Shown piece by piece: positions 62,095 through 64,000 of a stretch of DNA of 64,000 bases. The stretch lies in assembly GCA_016490735.1 (NCBI GenBank), contig JAEMWC010000991.1, positions 56,001 through 120,000 on the forward strand, read 5' to 3'. Position 1 is the stretch's first letter. Each line of letters begins with the position of its first letter. The notes under the pieces were generated by a model that worked only from the letters and a program-made list of their open reading frames with translations, had not been told where the DNA came from and did not search any database. Both the position numbers and the translations under genes were made by a program. The DNA comes from Pachyseris speciosa. Its lineage: Eukaryota; Cnidaria; Anthozoa; Scleractinia; Pachyseridae.

Positions 62095-64000
62095 TTTATT
62101 AATATATATATTTAGCCAAGCCTAAAAGCGGAGCTCCAAAAGCATTCTTTTTCTACTGGCATTTACATATAGTCTGCTTGTCATATCACCCATCTGACCT
62201 CACTCAAGCTACAGACCCAATGCTGTAGAAAATAGTATGGAAAGGTCATCTGAGCCAGTGGCACAGTGGATTTGGACCCCACGTGGATTTGCACCCTCCA
62301 GTCCAGATCTGCTTGTGGATCAGATTTGGACCCCCTAGTCCAGAACTGCTAGCAGATATGAATCCCCTTTTACGAATTTGGACCCCCACCCCTCCTAAAA
62401 ACAAGCGTTCTATTGAGTAAGGTAATAAAAATTCCTTTCCAAACTGAGTTTGGAGATGTTAAAAAAGCAAAATAAAAATATTGAGGTAGGTTTTTTTAAA
62501 ATAATCTTTAATACCTTGTGTAAAAAAGAACCTGCAAAGCTAGTTTTCATCTATAAATTTTTAAAACAAAACATTTCTTAACATCTTAGAGCAATACCTA
62601 AGGACAGGTCTGTTTCCCCGTTCAACTGTAGGCAACTTAGTTACATACTTAGCTACTTAGGTATGGTTTAGAGCCACTAGAAATTGGTGGAGAAGCCTGG
62701 TGATTGCTCCTTGGAATCAGTATCACATCAGATATATAGTGATTCAGATCATCACTTCATAATGAATGCAATTTCAATTATCCACAGCCTCCCATGAGAC
62801 AGTCAGAAATCGGAAATTGTGTATCCTCTGGATATATGTATGCCTCACAAAAATTATGAAAGAAAGATACATGGAAATCAATAAAAATATTTAGATGCCA
62901 TGAATTAAGACCAAGATATTTATTTTGATCAATTACTTCTTGACCTTACTATCACAAAAAAAAAAAACTGCTTGCTAACATTAAGCTCATCACTCAATGG
63001 ACCTACAGTGTTTTCAAAAAGAAATCCAGCTGCTCTTCTGGCCAGTTAAGTGCAAGACCAAACAACTTGATAATAATATATTGGGCATTTGGTTGATACC
63101 ACTATCAAGGTGATTCATCAAAGCAAAAGTGCTGGAAATCCGTTAGCCATCTTAACTTGATCTTAACATACTTCATCAAACATCAGAGATTCCATTAAAC
63201 ATTAATGCCAAATGTCATCCAAACATCCCACAAGATTGGTGTGACCAGCTACTAATAAAATTAATTGAAAGACTGTATGCAGGAGGAGGAAGTCCAAAGG
63301 ATGTGTACATTGATGAGAAAGAGCTTACTTTAAGTTTAATTTTAAGTTTTAAGTTTAATAATACTTTGTCATGTGAATACAACTAAGTTGATACAAAACA
63401 AAAAAGTGCATGACTGGAGAATAATTGGGAGAAACTAAATTCCCATACAAAGAATATTATCTAATATTACACATTCTAAAAACTAAGAGGTGAAATGTAA
63501 ACGTGGCCAAAGCTAACCTAATCAAATTAAATCAAATACTTGTCTCTTACAAGTCACCCCTGATTTGAGATTGAGACTAAAAATCATGAAGTAATCCAAA
63601 GCAAACCTAATTAAATTACATACTTGTCACTTACAAGCTACATCTGATTTAAAATTGACACTAATAATGTAATAGATAGGACTTAAAACTGCTTAAAGAA
63701 GGTGCATGCATGATGTTCGATGGAACACCATTCCAGTCTGTTATGTAGCGATTAAAAAAAGAAAAGCTGAAGGCCATATATATATTTAGCCATGCCAAGC
63801 CTAGAATCGGAGCTGCACACTCTCACCGAGCAACTTCGCAAGAGTTTATTAGGGCCAGTTTAATTTGTGTCCAAAACAATTGAGCAGCAGCAGGGAAAAC
63901 GAAGAGTTTTCGATAGTAAACGTTTGCAAAAAGAAAAAAAAAAAGACGGACATTCTTGAGTCTAACTACTTTGAGATGAAAGCGTAAAGGGATTCAAAGC
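62095..64000. other. Non-coding DNA with a diverged tandem repeat
   Basis: No gene recognised. Two diverged tandem copies (about 63515-63590 and 63599-63665) share TACTTGTC(T/A)CTTACAAG and TGATTT words. A 35-bp word (ATATATTTAGCCA ... CGGAGCT) occurs at 62105 and 63778 in the same orientation, bracketing 1.7 kb that may be an eroded element. Confidence 0.4.

Overview
The window looks like nuclear DNA of a cnidarian, most likely a stony coral. It is AT-rich and gene-poor and holds single-exon rhodopsin-class GPCR genes. It is full of tRNA-derived SINEs, Penelope-like elements with GIY-YIG nucleases, LINEs, foldback elements and MITEs. No species is assigned, because nothing here was searched against a database. 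The centre is a 20.1-kb Polinton/Maverick (adintovirus-like) element at about 16620-36719, bounded by near-identical 273-274-bp terminal inverted repeats. It carries a VLTF3-like late transcription factor, a long phage-tail-fibre-like and collagen-like fibre gene plus a second collagen/LamG-like fibre, a packaging ATPase, a coiled-coil protein, penton-like minor capsid, small basic AT-hook protein, major capsid protein, a membrane-active-like virion protein, adenain-type protease, a small zinc protein, a phospholipase A2-like protein, a chromodomain integrase, a Bro-N/nuclease fusion, an AT-hook zinc finger, and a protein-primed family B DNA polymerase with an inserted endonuclease-VII-like zinc domain. 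LAYOUT: 1-16600 is host DNA with one intact GPCR (2224-3225, minus), a SINE, several MITEs, a head-to-head pair of Penelope 3' ends and a 1.1-kb foldback element. 16620-36719 is the Polinton. 36720-43220 holds three more Penelope fragments and a frameshifted GPCR. 43440-54340 is a nested repeat region: an L1/Tx1-like LINE with a 13-bp target-site duplication sits inside a jockey/CR1-like LINE, and both lie between arms of a large inverted repeat, next to a further element with inverted arrays of a 7-bp repeat. 54340-64000 is non-coding, with a 1-kb palindrome of four SINE units flanked by a 12-bp direct repeat. HOW THE POLINTON GENES FIT TOGETHER: morphogenesis genes occupy 17.5-29.7 kb and replication/integration genes 29.6-35.7 kb. 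Most structural genes start behind a short motif, TCTAA (or CCTAA/TGTAA), 16-17 nt (sometimes 10-11 nt) before an ATG set in TATATG. Two replication-side genes, the Bro-N nuclease and the polymerase, share a different AT-rich block. This suggests early and late promoter classes, with the VLTF3-like protein a plausible late factor. The element is decaying: a SINE has split one gene, three in-frame TAA codons interrupt the fibre and polymerase genes, and single-base shifts (many in A-runs) break the fibre, capsid, virion, PLA2 and polymerase frames. Some of these breaks could be assembly errors.
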